From: DATLMR01 sp035634255 | Lineage (GTDB): Bacteria > Acidobacteriota > Blastocatellia > UBA7656 | Assembly: GCA_035634255.1 (NCBI GenBank) | Contig: DASQDI010000152.1 | Location: forward strand, 1-64,000 | Direction: 5' to 3' | Length of the DNA stretch: 64,000 bases | Part shown: piece by piece, positions 34,854-43,138 of the stretch | How the letters are laid out: each line of letters starts with the position of its first letter | Position numbering within the stretch: position 1 is the first letter of the stretch | Made by a program: the position numbers and the translations under genes | Notes under the pieces: model-generated | Database searches by the model: none | What the model saw: only the letters and a program-made list of their open reading frames with translations | Told to the model about the DNA's origin: nothing

Positions 34854-34927
34854 GGCGCGAGGCTTGGCCCGGCGCTCGCCAGTTCAACCTTACAATTTCA
34901 TGGCTTGCTCGAACGGAGAACTCATAG

Positions 34928-35653
34928 ATGGACAACCGAGACTGGAAAGGACTTTCGTCCGAGATCAACTCTTTATTGAAGCTCGCGTCGCCCCCGCTCG
35001 CGATCACCTTCTCCCAGGAAGCGCCCCCTGACGTGAGCCGCTTCGAAGGCGACATGCCGGAGCCCACCCCGGACGGGAGGACGGGCAAAGTGCCGGCCGG
35101 CTGCGTCTTCTGGATAGAGGCCGCGGCACGCACTTTCACGACCGCCCCGGAAGATCATGGCAATTGCAGCGTCGGCAGCATGACCCACGGGCTGAAGACG
35201 CTCGAAGAGGTCGCGGGCAATTCCGACGTGGCCGCCCTGCTCGAATCGGGCTGGGTGACTTTGGATGTCGTGCCGCAGATTCCCGTGGTGAAGGAGCGGC
35301 CGAATTTTATAACCTACGGCCCGCTCGAAGAGACGAGGGTCGATCCGGATGTCGTCTTTCTGCGGCTCAACGCGAAGCAGGCGATGATACTCAGCGACGC
35401 CCTGCCGGGGCTCCGGTTCGAGGGCAAGCCCCAGTGCCACATCATCGCCATCGCCAAAGAGCAGAACGAGCCGGCCGTGAGCGTGGGCTGCATGCTGAGC
35501 CGCGTGCGCACGGGCCTGCCCAACGGCGAGATGACCTGCGCCATCCCGGCGGGCAAGCTCTCCGACGTGGTGTCGGCCCTGAAAGCCACGGCCGTCGCCG
35601 ACCTCGCCGTCGCGTCTTACGCGAGCCGGGACGCGCAGCGATTCGGGCGGTGA
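34928..35653 (+). CDS. DUF169-family protein
   Basis: A 241-residue soluble protein. LASPPLAITFSQEAPPDVSR, the Cys-containing segments CVFWIEAAARTFTTAPEDHG and NCSVGSMTHGL, and the C-terminal SVGCMLSRVRTGLPNGEMTC match the DUF169 pattern. Several conserved Cys may bind metal or a cofactor; no activity is established to my knowledge. GGAG lies nine bases before the ATG. It follows the ggt gene by 74 bp. Confidence 0.75.
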   Translation: MDNRDWKGLSSEINSLLKLASPPLAITFSQEAPPDVSRFEGDMPEPTPDGRTGKVPAGCVFWIEAAARTFTTAPEDHGNCSVGSMTHGLKTLEEVAGNSDVAALLESGWVTLDVVPQIPVVKERPNFITYGPLEETRVDPDVVFLRLNAKQAMILSDALPGLRFEGKPQCHIIAIAKEQNEPAVSVGCMLSRVRTGLPNGEMTCAIPAGKLSDVVSALKATAVADLAVASYASRDAQRFGR

Positions 35654-35719
35654 GCCCATAAAAATTCGAGACGCGCGCCCGAGATCAGGAGACCGTAGGC
35701 TCTCCGGCACCCCGCTTCT

Positions 35720-37825
35720 ATGTCGCTGCTCGAAATAATCAAGCTGGTCGGCTTCGCTACCGGGGCCGCCCTGCACCTGTACATCGCATGGCTGATCTGG
35801 CAGAGGCGGCTCGGCTCGCGCAAGAACCTGAATCAGGTGGAGCGCGCCTTCATCGTGCTGGGCCTCTGCCTCGGCGTCTGGTTCATCGGCAACCTCTTCA
35901 TCACGCTCCATGAGTTGCTGCTGACGCGCGACCGCCTGACACCCGCCCTGCGCGCGTGGGACACCATCACTATGGTAGGCGTGGCCTTGCTGCCGGCGGC
36001 CCTGCTCCACGCGCACGTGGCCTTCCACAGCATGCTGAGTAACTACCGCAGGCTCACGCCGCGGCAGGTCACCCTGACGGCCGTCGCGCTCTACGCGCCG
36101 ATGCTCTTTCTGCCATACGCGGTCTACCTGATCGCCACCGGCCCTTACGAATCATTTCTGGTCAAGCTGCGGCCGCTCCTTCTCCCCTACTCCGTCTGGT
36201 TCCTGGTGGCGCTCTGGACGGCGGCGGTGATCGACCTGAAGATCAAGGACCGCCTCGACGCGAAGGCGACCCGCGAGCGGGCCTTCTTCAAGCGCCTGGC
36301 GCTGGTGCTGGTCTTCAACGGCGCGGTCGAGTTCTACGTCGTCGCGGTCGCGCGCTCGGGCCCGGAAGATGTCCTGTGGATCGTCTACGTGCTGCTCGGG
36401 CTGCTGCCGACTTTTCTGGTCGCCTACCACGTCTACCGCTACAAGTTCGTCGACGTGGCTATAAAAGACAGCCTCGTGTACGCGGCCTTCGCCGTCGCGT
36501 TCATAGCCGTCTACACTTATGGCATCAGGCGTCTGGACGAGGTACTGGTCGAGCGCGTTGGCGCAACGCCCGGCGTGGTCGAAGCCATCCTGATCCTCGG
36601 CATGTTCGCCCTGGCCGGGCCTCTGGTGAGGCTGATGGACCGGATGGTCCAGAGGCTATTCGCGCGCGAGTTCGGGCTTTACCGAGACGTGGTGCGCCGA
36701 GTCTCCGCGGGCGCGGCGGGGTTCGGGGAGCTGAACTCGCTAGTGCTCTACACGCAGGAGACCATAAGGCAGGGGTTGGAGCTCGCGGGCGTGCGGATCA
36801 TCCAGTTCGACGAGGCGATGCCGGAAGGGCCGGAGCGGCGGATCGCCCAAAAGATGATCCAGTGGGAGACCGACATAGTCGAGGAGAACGAAGACCTCGC
36901 GCGCGTCGGCGCTACGGCGGCTTACGCACTCAGGCGTGAGGGCGAGCTGATCGGGATGATGATAGTCTCGTCGGAGCCGCACACGCTCACGTCGGAGAAG
37001 CGCGCGATCCTCGACGTGCTCGCGGGGCAGGTGGCCATAGAGCTTGAAGCGGGCAGGCTCGTCGACGAGAAGGTGAGGCTTGAGCGCGAGCTCGCGCACC
37101 GCGAGCGCCTGGCCACGCTCGGGCAGATGGCCGCGACCGTGGCCCACGAAGTGAAGAACCCGCTCTCTTCCATAAAGTCCATAGCGCAGGTCATGCGCGA
37201 AGAGCCCGCGCTCGCGGATTACGACCGGGACCTGAGCCTGATCGTCAGCGAGATAGACCGGCTCAATCGCACCGTCTCGCAGTTGCTCGCCTTCTCGCGC
37301 CCGAGCCTCGCGGACTCGCGGCCAGTGGCGCTCCGGGAGATGATCGATTCTACGAAGGCCCTGCTCAGGAACGACGCGCGCGAATCGGACGTGAGGCTGA
37401 GCGTGGAGGTCGGCGGCGACGCGGTGCTCACGGGCGCGCAGGCGTCCGCCCTGCGCGAGGCTTTGAGCAACCTGATACTGAACGCGATACAGGCCGCGGG
37501 CGCGGCGGGGGAGGTCAAAGTCGAAGCGCGCGTCGAGACGGGGGTCAATAACGACGGCGGCGCGGGGAGGCTAATTATTTCGGTCACGGACACGGGGCCG
37601 GGGATACCCTCCGACGCGCAGCACCGCGTCTTCGAGCCTTTCTACACGACGAAATCGAGGGGGACGGGGCTGGGATTGGCGATTGTGCAGAGGCGCACGA
37701 CCGAGCTCGGAGGGGCGGTCGAGCTCGTGAGCCCGGTCGCGGATAATTACGGCACGCGCTTCCGGCTGACGGTTCCCCTCGCCTTCACGCCGTCCGCTGG
37801 CGGAAGTAGCGAAAGGCTATCGTGA
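35720..37825 (+). CDS. Membrane sensor histidine kinase, orphan
   Basis: A 701-residue protein. About seven or eight membrane helices (residues 5-300) are followed by a GAF-like region (about 325-445), then HisKA with His phosphoacceptor in MAATVAHEVKNPLSSIKSIA, then the ATPase domain: N box LSNLILNAIQAAG, G1 DTGPGIP, G2 GTGLGLAIV. All key residues are present. No response regulator is in the window. Its last 41 bases overlap the end of the convergent gene at 37785. The start has no strong ribosome-binding site. Confidence 0.9.
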   Translation: MSLLEIIKLVGFATGAALHLYIAWLIWQRRLGSRKNLNQVERAFIVLGLCLGVWFIGNLFITLHELLLTRDRLTPALRAWDTITMVGVALLPAALLHAHVAFHSMLSNYRRLTPRQVTLTAVALYAPMLFLPYAVYLIATGPYESFLVKLRPLLLPYSVWFLVALWTAAVIDLKIKDRLDAKATRERAFFKRLALVLVFNGAVEFYVVAVARSGPEDVLWIVYVLLGLLPTFLVAYHVYRYKFVDVAIKDSLVYAAFAVAFIAVYTYGIRRLDEVLVERVGATPGVVEAILILGMFALAGPLVRLMDRMVQRLFAREFGLYRDVVRRVSAGAAGFGELNSLVLYTQETIRQGLELAGVRIIQFDEAMPEGPERRIAQKMIQWETDIVEENEDLARVGATAAYALRREGELIGMMIVSSEPHTLTSEKRAILDVLAGQVAIELEAGRLVDEKVRLERELAHRERLATLGQMAATVAHEVKNPLSSIKSIAQVMREEPALADYDRDLSLIVSEIDRLNRTVSQLLAFSRPSLADSRPVALREMIDSTKALLRNDARESDVRLSVEVGGDAVLTGAQASALREALSNLILNAIQAAGAAGEVKVEARVETGVNNDGGAGRLIISVTDTGPGIPSDAQHRVFEPFYTTKSRGTGLGLAIVQRRTTELGGAVELVSPVADNYGTRFRLTVPLAFTPSAGGSSERLS

Positions 37826-39017
37826 TGGTGAACCAGACGAGCCCCGAGGTCGCCATCAGAGCCAGCCCGAAGTCTTCGACCGCCGGGGAGAATCGCCCCG
37901 CGATGCCCGCCGCCGCCCACGCGCCGAGGAAGATAAGGGCCGAGGCCCTCTGCCCCCACCTCAGGTGGCCGGAGATGCGTATGCGGCGGAGCTCGGACTC
38001 AAGGAAGTCCTCGTCGCTGATTAAACGCTCGTAGTACTGCGCCTCGCGCCTCGCCATCCTTGCCAATGCCTGATCGTTATTCCCCGCCGCCGCGCCGTAA
38101 TAGTGGGCGACGTGCGCCAGCTTGCCGTCCCGCAGGGCGATCTCCGCCAGCCCGATGTTCGCGCGGAAGCGCGCCGGGTCGAATTCGAGGGCGCGGCGGA
38201 AGCAGTCGGCCGCGCGCTTGTAATCGAGCCGCTCGACGAACGCTTCGCCGATGCGCTCAAGCAGGTCCGGCTCCTTGTTCGCGAGCCGCGACGCGAGGCG
38301 CAGGCATGCGTCCGACCTCTGGAGCAGCCGCGCGTCTTCCGTCTGCGCGCTCGTGTGGAAGAACCTGGCCATCTCGTAAAGCAGCTCGGGGTTGCGGGGC
38401 TCCTTCTCGTAGGCGATGCGGAAATAGCTCGACGCCTGCGCCAGACGCCCCGCGAGCCTGAGCGAGTTGCCGAGGCTGCGGAGCCGCGACACCGGCATCA
38501 TAGAGATGTCGCTCTTCAACACGGGCGAGCCTTTGATGGCCTTGCCGGCTTCGAGGTACTCGAACAGCTCGAACGAGCGTGGGTCGAGCTTATGAGGCCC
38601 GGCGGCGTGAAACAGGGACCGTATGAAGGGGATGTATCCCGCGCGCGAAGACTTTATAACGACCTCAATGCCCTCCCCGCTTATGCGGGTCTGGTAGCTC
38701 AACCGCGCGTCGCCGTTGGCGAAGTTGATGCGGATCGCCTCGGTGGTGATCGACTCTATGTCCGCTATGGACAGGCTGCGCCGGACGCGCGCCAGCCGCG
38801 AAAGGAGGAAGGCCACCGGCCCGCGCCGCGAGATCGTGCGCCCGTCGAACTCTATGCGGTCAAGCGCGGCGGCCACGACCAGAAACCCGAGCATGCTCCA
38901 GCAGAAGACGGCCGCGCGAACCAGACCATCCTGAAGCAGGGCCGCTCCGACGGTCAGCACTACCGCAGCCGACAGCAGGTAAGAGCCATACGCTGGTCTG
39001 ATAGCCGTCCTTTTCAT
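37785..39017 (-). CDS. TPR membrane protein, unknown function
   Basis: A 410-residue protein. Two membrane helices near the N-terminus (YLLSAAVVLTVGAALLQDGL and AAVFCWSMLGFLVVAAALD) and two near the C-terminus (ALIFLGAWAAAGIAGRFSPA and FGLALMATSGLVWFTITIAF) flank a PH-like region (about 60-130) and a TPR array (about 175-345, for example RAADCFRRALEFDPARFRAN). The layout suggests a cytoplasmic scaffold held at the membrane. It converges on and overlaps the histidine kinase gene. Confidence 0.75.
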   Translation of the reverse strand: MKRTAIRPAYGSYLLSAAVVLTVGAALLQDGLVRAAVFCWSMLGFLVVAAALDRIEFDGRTISRRGPVAFLLSRLARVRRSLSIADIESITTEAIRINFANGDARLSYQTRISGEGIEVVIKSSRAGYIPFIRSLFHAAGPHKLDPRSFELFEYLEAGKAIKGSPVLKSDISMMPVSRLRSLGNSLRLAGRLAQASSYFRIAYEKEPRNPELLYEMARFFHTSAQTEDARLLQRSDACLRLASRLANKEPDLLERIGEAFVERLDYKRAADCFRRALEFDPARFRANIGLAEIALRDGKLAHVAHYYGAAAGNNDQALARMARREAQYYERLISDEDFLESELRRIRISGHLRWGQRASALIFLGAWAAAGIAGRFSPAVEDFGLALMATSGLVWFTITIAFRYFRQRTA

Positions 39018-39085
39018 TTTGGGATTAAGATTATGCGATTATAGACGAGAATAGTCAAAAGCGGGCTAACAATCTGCGGCGGGTG

Positions 39086-40192
39086 TCAAAACCCGAAGAC
39101 TTCGGCCGACTGCACTACGAGGTCGCGGTCGAGCACCACGTTCATCCTGAGCGGGAAGCGGATGTCGTGCAGGGCCAGGTGGTAGCCGTCCTCGCGCTCT
39201 TCGACCCGCGCGCTCGCGTACCGGGCGAACTCCAGAAATTTGCGCGATGTCTCGTACGACCTGAGCGGCTCGACGAACCTGTAATCGAGCGCGGGCAGGT
39301 CGCGCCACCCCCCCCGCGGGTCGAGCACGTTCGCGTAGCTGATGAATATATTTTCATCCGTGCTCGCCACGCGCTGCCACAGGAGAGGGTTCGCGGGGGT
39401 GGGCCAGGCCGCGCCCGACGTGACCGGAGCGGCCGGGGGAGACGCGGCCGTCTGGCCGATGGCCGTCTGTTGAGCGATCCACATCCCCCCGTAGTAGAGC
39501 GCGAGGACGAAAAGTGAAGCGCGGGCGAGCCTCCCGCCCGCCCTCGACCACCCGAGCAGGAGCCCGAAGACGATCACGAAGAGTCCGGCGAACCAGATCA
39601 CTCGCACGGTGATGGGTATGGCCACGGGAAGCTCCTCGCTCGGCTCGTGGAAGGCCAGGGCCATGATCATCGAAAGGGTCACGCCTATGACGAGCCACAC
39701 GGCCGCCCTCAGAGCGTCTTTGGGCATGAGCCACACGACGGCCGAGCCGAGTATGAGCCATATCCATGGGTCGACTATGAAGGCGATGTCGCCGTAAAAC
39801 CAGCGGCGGCTGAAAGGCAGGAGCGGGCGCACCCCGTACGTGTTTGTGAAGTCGAGGAAGAGGTGCCCGAGGCCGCCCACGCAGGCCAGTATAAAGATTC
39901 TCCACGGGCGTATGGGCCTGCGGAACGGGTCGCGGCGCAGGCGAAATTTGCGGTCGAGGTAGACGAGGATCAGGGTCAGGCCCGCGGCCAGCGCGACCAG
40001 CCCGACGAACGAGTGCGTGAGCCCGCGGTGGTGCTCGATGTAAGAGAGCGCGCCGCCCCTCAGGCGCATCACCACGTCGGCGTCGGGGAGGTTTGAAGAG
40101 ATGACGAGGGTGGTGGCGGCGAGGGGCGTCACTCGTTCGAGACCTGCCTTCGCCAGAGTGAGCCCGAAGAGGGTGTGCGCGAGATTTTCCAT
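39086..40192 (-). CDS. YdjM-like membrane-bound metal-dependent hydrolase
   Basis: A 368-residue protein. The N-terminal half matches the YdjM/DUF457 family: MENLAHTLFGLTLAKAGLER, then SSNLPDADVV, then HHRGLTHSFVG, then GGLGHLFLDFTNTYG, with His and Asp residues forming a likely metal site among membrane helices. The C-terminal 150 residues (about 220-368) include another helix and an outer domain. Substrate unknown; relatives have been tied to membrane or DNA-damage responses. The ATG at 40192 starts the family motif directly. Confidence 0.82.
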   Translation of the reverse strand: MENLAHTLFGLTLAKAGLERVTPLAATTLVISSNLPDADVVMRLRGGALSYIEHHRGLTHSFVGLVALAAGLTLILVYLDRKFRLRRDPFRRPIRPWRIFILACVGGLGHLFLDFTNTYGVRPLLPFSRRWFYGDIAFIVDPWIWLILGSAVVWLMPKDALRAAVWLVIGVTLSMIMALAFHEPSEELPVAIPITVRVIWFAGLFVIVFGLLLGWSRAGGRLARASLFVLALYYGGMWIAQQTAIGQTAASPPAAPVTSGAAWPTPANPLLWQRVASTDENIFISYANVLDPRGGWRDLPALDYRFVEPLRSYETSRKFLEFARYASARVEEREDGYHLALHDIRFPLRMNVVLDRDLVVQSAEVFGF

Positions 40193-40248
40193 TGACGATC
40201 CGAGGCCCGGCGGCAACCGGCGGCCCGAACCTTTGATGAAAGAAGAAG

Positions 40249-40264
40249 GCCCGGCAGGCCGGGC
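40249..40264 (-). terminator. Terminator of the 40299 TPR gene
   Basis: GCCCGGC and GCCGGGC pair across a very short loop (inner pair probably open). On the minus strand they are followed by CTTCTTCTTTC. It lies 35 bp after the stop of the TPR gene. Confidence 0.55.
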
Positions 40265-40298
40265 TCCCTCAGTTCCGCCAGTTGCCGGCTATCGCATG

Positions 40299-41099
40299 CT
40301 ATTGCTGACCGAACAGGGGCGTGGTCGCAGGCGCGGGCAAGTCTTTGATCTTATCGGGCGCGAGGGCCGACAAACGCCTCTCCGCTTCCGCGCCTGACGC
40401 GGTGGAGCGGTCCAGCTTCGCCACCTCGAAATAGGCGTCCACGGCCTTTTCCGTCTGGTTGGTCTTCTCGTAAGCGCGGCCGAGCGCGAGCTGAATCCCC
40501 TGCTTCGGGACGAAAGAAGACGTGAGCAGCTTCTCGTACTCGGCGATGGCCTGATCGTACTCCCCCTTGCTCGCGTGGTTCTCCGCCAGGGCGAGCCGCG
40601 CCAGATCGACCGTCGAGGGGTCGTTCTCCTTGAGGAGGTCCTGAAGCATCCTCACGCCCTTGTCCGGGTCGAGGCGGAGGTAGGCGGCCGCCGCGTAGTA
40701 ACGGCCCTTGGTCCCGTAGTATCCGGAGTATTCGTTCGAGAGGCGCTCGAATGCCTCGGCCGTCTCCTGCCACTTCACCTTTTCGTCCGAGTAGGTCCGG
40801 CCCGCGGTGGGCGCGGTCGCCGTGAGGGTCGAGTCCGCCGACGGGTCTATGACGGGCGCTTTATATTTGTCGTATGCCTCGGCGAAGGCGGCCTTCGCTT
40901 TCGATTCGCGGTAATCGGTATAAAAATCGAAGACGGTATAAAGCAAGACCGCGCCCGCCAGGGCCGCGATTGCTATGACTATGGGCCGGCCCCGCTCCTG
41001 AAGCCAGTCCTGCGTGCGGTCGTAGAAACGGATCATCGGATCGTTCCTGAACTTCATGTCCTTGACCGCGATGCGGTTTTTCCTGCCTGTTTTAGCCAA
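40299..41099 (-). CDS. Single-span TPR protein (YfgM-like)
   Basis: A 266-residue protein. A basic N-terminus precedes one membrane helix (PIVIAIAALAGAVLLYTVFD, about 40-60). A periplasmic TPR region follows (about 105-250, for example DQAIAEYEKLLTSSFVPKQG). YfgM-type proteins work with the SecYEG/PpiD chaperone site; that role is by analogy only. The TTG start at 41099 is well supported by GGAGG eight bases upstream and by a positively charged cytoplasmic leader. Confidence 0.78.
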   Translation of the reverse strand: MAKTGRKNRIAVKDMKFRNDPMIRFYDRTQDWLQERGRPIVIAIAALAGAVLLYTVFDFYTDYRESKAKAAFAEAYDKYKAPVIDPSADSTLTATAPTAGRTYSDEKVKWQETAEAFERLSNEYSGYYGTKGRYYAAAAYLRLDPDKGVRMLQDLLKENDPSTVDLARLALAENHASKGEYDQAIAEYEKLLTSSFVPKQGIQLALGRAYEKTNQTEKAVDAYFEVAKLDRSTASGAEAERRLSALAPDKIKDLPAPATTPLFGQQ

Positions 41100-41414
41100 A
41101 ACTAAAGCCTCCTGAATATTCGCCTATTCGCATGTCGAGTAGGGTGTATGCTCCGCCCGGTAGAGTAAACGACAAAATAGCCGCCCGACGCGGGGGTTGT
41201 CAAGATAGGGGCTGGCCTCAATCTTGTGGTAAAGTGTATTCCGGTCGGACAAAAGTAACCGGAACATTTAGACGGCGCGGGTGTCTAAGGATAGTGACAA
41301 GTGAGGTGAAGGGCCATTGCCCGCTCTACTTTGAAGCTATTACGGCGCTCGGCTTCACGCAGCAACGAGCGATGGCCCACTCCCGTCGGTTCCAAATCTA
41401 AGGAGCGCCTTTTT
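41100..41414. other. 315-bp divergent intergenic region
   Basis: Lies between the leftward TPR gene and the rightward ECF sigma gene. No coding sequence. It contains an ECF-type promoter candidate (41261-41288), listed separately. Confidence 0.5.
41261..41288 (+). promoter_or_regulatory. Candidate ECF-sigma autoregulated promoter
   Basis: GGAAC (41261-41265), 17 bp, GTCTAA (41283-41288). GGAAC plus GTC/TCTAA at this distance is the classical ECF promoter pattern. It sits 126 bp upstream of the ECF sigma gene, so autoregulation is likely. Confidence 0.5.
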
Positions 41415-42065
41415 ATGTCGGCCGGGGACATGACCGCACTGGAGCAAACAACTTTCGCCAGGCTGGAGCTCGACGCCAAGACGCTGGAGCGCCGCCAGGA
41501 GGAGAGTCTGCTCGCGCGTCTGCGGGCCGAGGAGCTGGCCGCCTTCGAAGAGATGGTCGCTCACTTCGAGCGCCCGGTCTACTCGCTCTGCTTCCGCATT
41601 CTCGGCGACGCCGAGGAGGCGCGGGACGCCTCTCAGGAGACTTTCCTGAAAGTCTACCGCGGCCTCAAGGGCTTCCGAGGGGAGTCGGGCCTGAAGACGT
41701 GGATTTATCGCATCGCGATCAATCAGGCGATGAACCAGCAGAGGTGGTGGCGGCGGCGGCACCGCGACGAGACCGTGTCGCTCGACCTCAGCCGCGGGGA
41801 CTCAGACATGACGGTCGGCAGGTCCCTGCCCGTGCCGGGCGCGTCGCCCGAGCAGATGGCCATATCGAGCGAGCGTGAGAGGCGCATAATGAAGGCGCTC
41901 GGCGAGATCAAACAGGAGTACCGCGTCGCGCTCATCCTGCGCGAGATAGAAGACCTCTCCTACGAGGAGATCGCCGAAACTCTGGCGATCTCCATCGGAA
42001 CCGTAAAGTCTCGAATCGCCCGCGGGCGCGAAGAACTGCGCCGGCGCGTGAAAGGATTGATATAG
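41415..42065 (+). CDS. ECF-type RNA polymerase sigma factor
   Basis: A 216-residue sigma factor. Region 2 carries FERPVYSLCFRILGDAEEAR and DASQETFLKVYRGLKGFRGE with TWIYRIAINQAMNQQRWWRR. Region 4 carries QEYRVALILREIEDLSYEEI and AETLAISIGTVKSRIARGRE. AAGGAG lies nine bases before the ATG at 41415. The first 45 residues are an extra charged helix. It is followed 46 bp later by a zinc-containing transmembrane anti-sigma gene, its expected partner. Confidence 0.93.
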   Translation: MSAGDMTALEQTTFARLELDAKTLERRQEESLLARLRAEELAAFEEMVAHFERPVYSLCFRILGDAEEARDASQETFLKVYRGLKGFRGESGLKTWIYRIAINQAMNQQRWWRRRHRDETVSLDLSRGDSDMTVGRSLPVPGASPEQMAISSERERRIMKALGEIKQEYRVALILREIEDLSYEEIAETLAISIGTVKSRIARGREELRRRVKGLI

Positions 42066-42111
42066 TTCTCTCCCCCGCCTCGGCGGGAGCGGGAACTTTA
42101 CTGGTGCTGTT

Positions 42112-42885
42112 ATGAACTGCAAGAAGTACAGGCTGATGGCCTCCGATTACATGGACCGGCAACTGGCCGGGGAAGCCGCGACCGATTACGTCTCACACCT
42201 GGAAGGCTGCGCCGACTGCCGCGCCTACCTTGAAGACCTCAGAGACACGTCCCTCGTTCTGCGGTCCGTCGAAGAGCCGAGGGTGCCTGAAGAGCTTAAA
42301 AGCTACATCATGACGGCGGTCTCGCGGCACGCATCGAAGGAGCTGAGCCTCGGCCAGCGCGGGTTCGAATGGCTCCTGCGATTGAACCCCCTGCCCATCT
42401 CTTACCTCGCGGGGGCGATGGCCTCGGTCGTGCTGTTCACGTTCGTGCTCTCGGCCTTCAAGCCGCTCCCCATGATCGGGGATGACGGGAAGCACATCAC
42501 AGCAGTCCCCGTGATCACGGGACCGATAGTCACGGGCTCCGAGCCGGAATACAACAGTTATAACAACCTGCCTCCGAGCACGGCTTCGACAGGCAACGAG
42601 CCCTACTACGAGCTCCCGCGCGTGATAGACAACGGGTCGCTCGTGACCTTCAGCCACATAGCCTACGACAAGGTCGGGACCGAGAGCATGTCGGCCCTGG
42701 TCGAGGTGTCGTCCGACGGCCACGCGGAGCTCCTCGAAATACTCGACGAGCCGCGCGACCCCGAACTGGTGGAGCAGCTCTGGTGGTCGCTCAGCAAGCC
42801 GACGTTTCAGCCCGCGCGCGTCAAGGGCCGCGCCGTTCAAACGCGCATAGTCCTCGTTGTGGAGAAGGTGGACGTGAGCGGATGA
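42112..42885 (+). CDS. Transmembrane anti-sigma factor with TonB-C-like outer domain
   Basis: A 257-residue protein. The N-terminus is a ZAS anti-sigma domain: Cys3, His29, Cys33 and Cys36 (HLEGCADC). A membrane helix follows (YLAGAMASVVLFTFVLSAF, about 97-115), then a Pro/Asn/Thr-rich linker. The C-terminal 95 residues end in ALVEVSSDGHAELLEILDEP ... LSKPTFQPARVKGRAVQTRI VLVVEKV. This pattern (VxVssDG, a helix, then xFxPAxxxGxxV and a final strand) resembles the TonB C-terminal fold; the real TonB next door ends with RFAPTLLNGTAVRVTG. It should hold the upstream sigma factor at the membrane and release it on an outer signal. Homology of the outer domain is my inference from pattern. Confidence 0.82.
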   Translation: MNCKKYRLMASDYMDRQLAGEAATDYVSHLEGCADCRAYLEDLRDTSLVLRSVEEPRVPEELKSYIMTAVSRHASKELSLGQRGFEWLLRLNPLPISYLAGAMASVVLFTFVLSAFKPLPMIGDDGKHITAVPVITGPIVTGSEPEYNSYNNLPPSTASTGNEPYYELPRVIDNGSLVTFSHIAYDKVGTESMSALVEVSSDGHAELLEILDEPRDPELVEQLWWSLSKPTFQPARVKGRAVQTRIVLVVEKVDVSG

Positions 42886-42894
42886 AAGAACGCC

Positions 42895-42921
42895 CGCGGG
42901 CGTCCCTCGCCGACGCCCGCG
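42895..42921 (+). terminator. Terminator after the sigma/anti-sigma operon
   Basis: A perfect 10-bp stem (42895-42904 with 42912-42921) and a 7-nt loop, ten bases past the anti-sigma stop. The tail AGTTTCC is only weakly T-rich. Confidence 0.55.
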
Positions 42922-43014
42922 AGTTTCCGCCTTTGATCTGACGACTCATCATCTCACTTGTCATTATTCCTCATACGGACAGACCCATCGGTTCCGCGGA
43001 AAGAGCGCCCACTT

Positions 43015-43044
43015 TAATAGAAGTCAATAGAAGCTAATAGAAGG
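43015..43044 (+). repeat. Three phased 10-bp direct repeats
   Basis: TAATAGAAGT, CAATAGAAGC and TAATAGAAGG follow each other without gaps, about 95 bp upstream of the tonB start. One repeat per helical turn places the same bases on one DNA face, as at some activator sites. Confidence 0.5.
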
Positions 43045-43138
43045 CGATGAGCGCCGAATAAACAGAGCGCCGCCGGTCGTCGCCCGCCCGGCTCAGGCCC
43101 GGCGTGTCGATGGGCGTGTGGCGGAAAGAGGGGTGACA

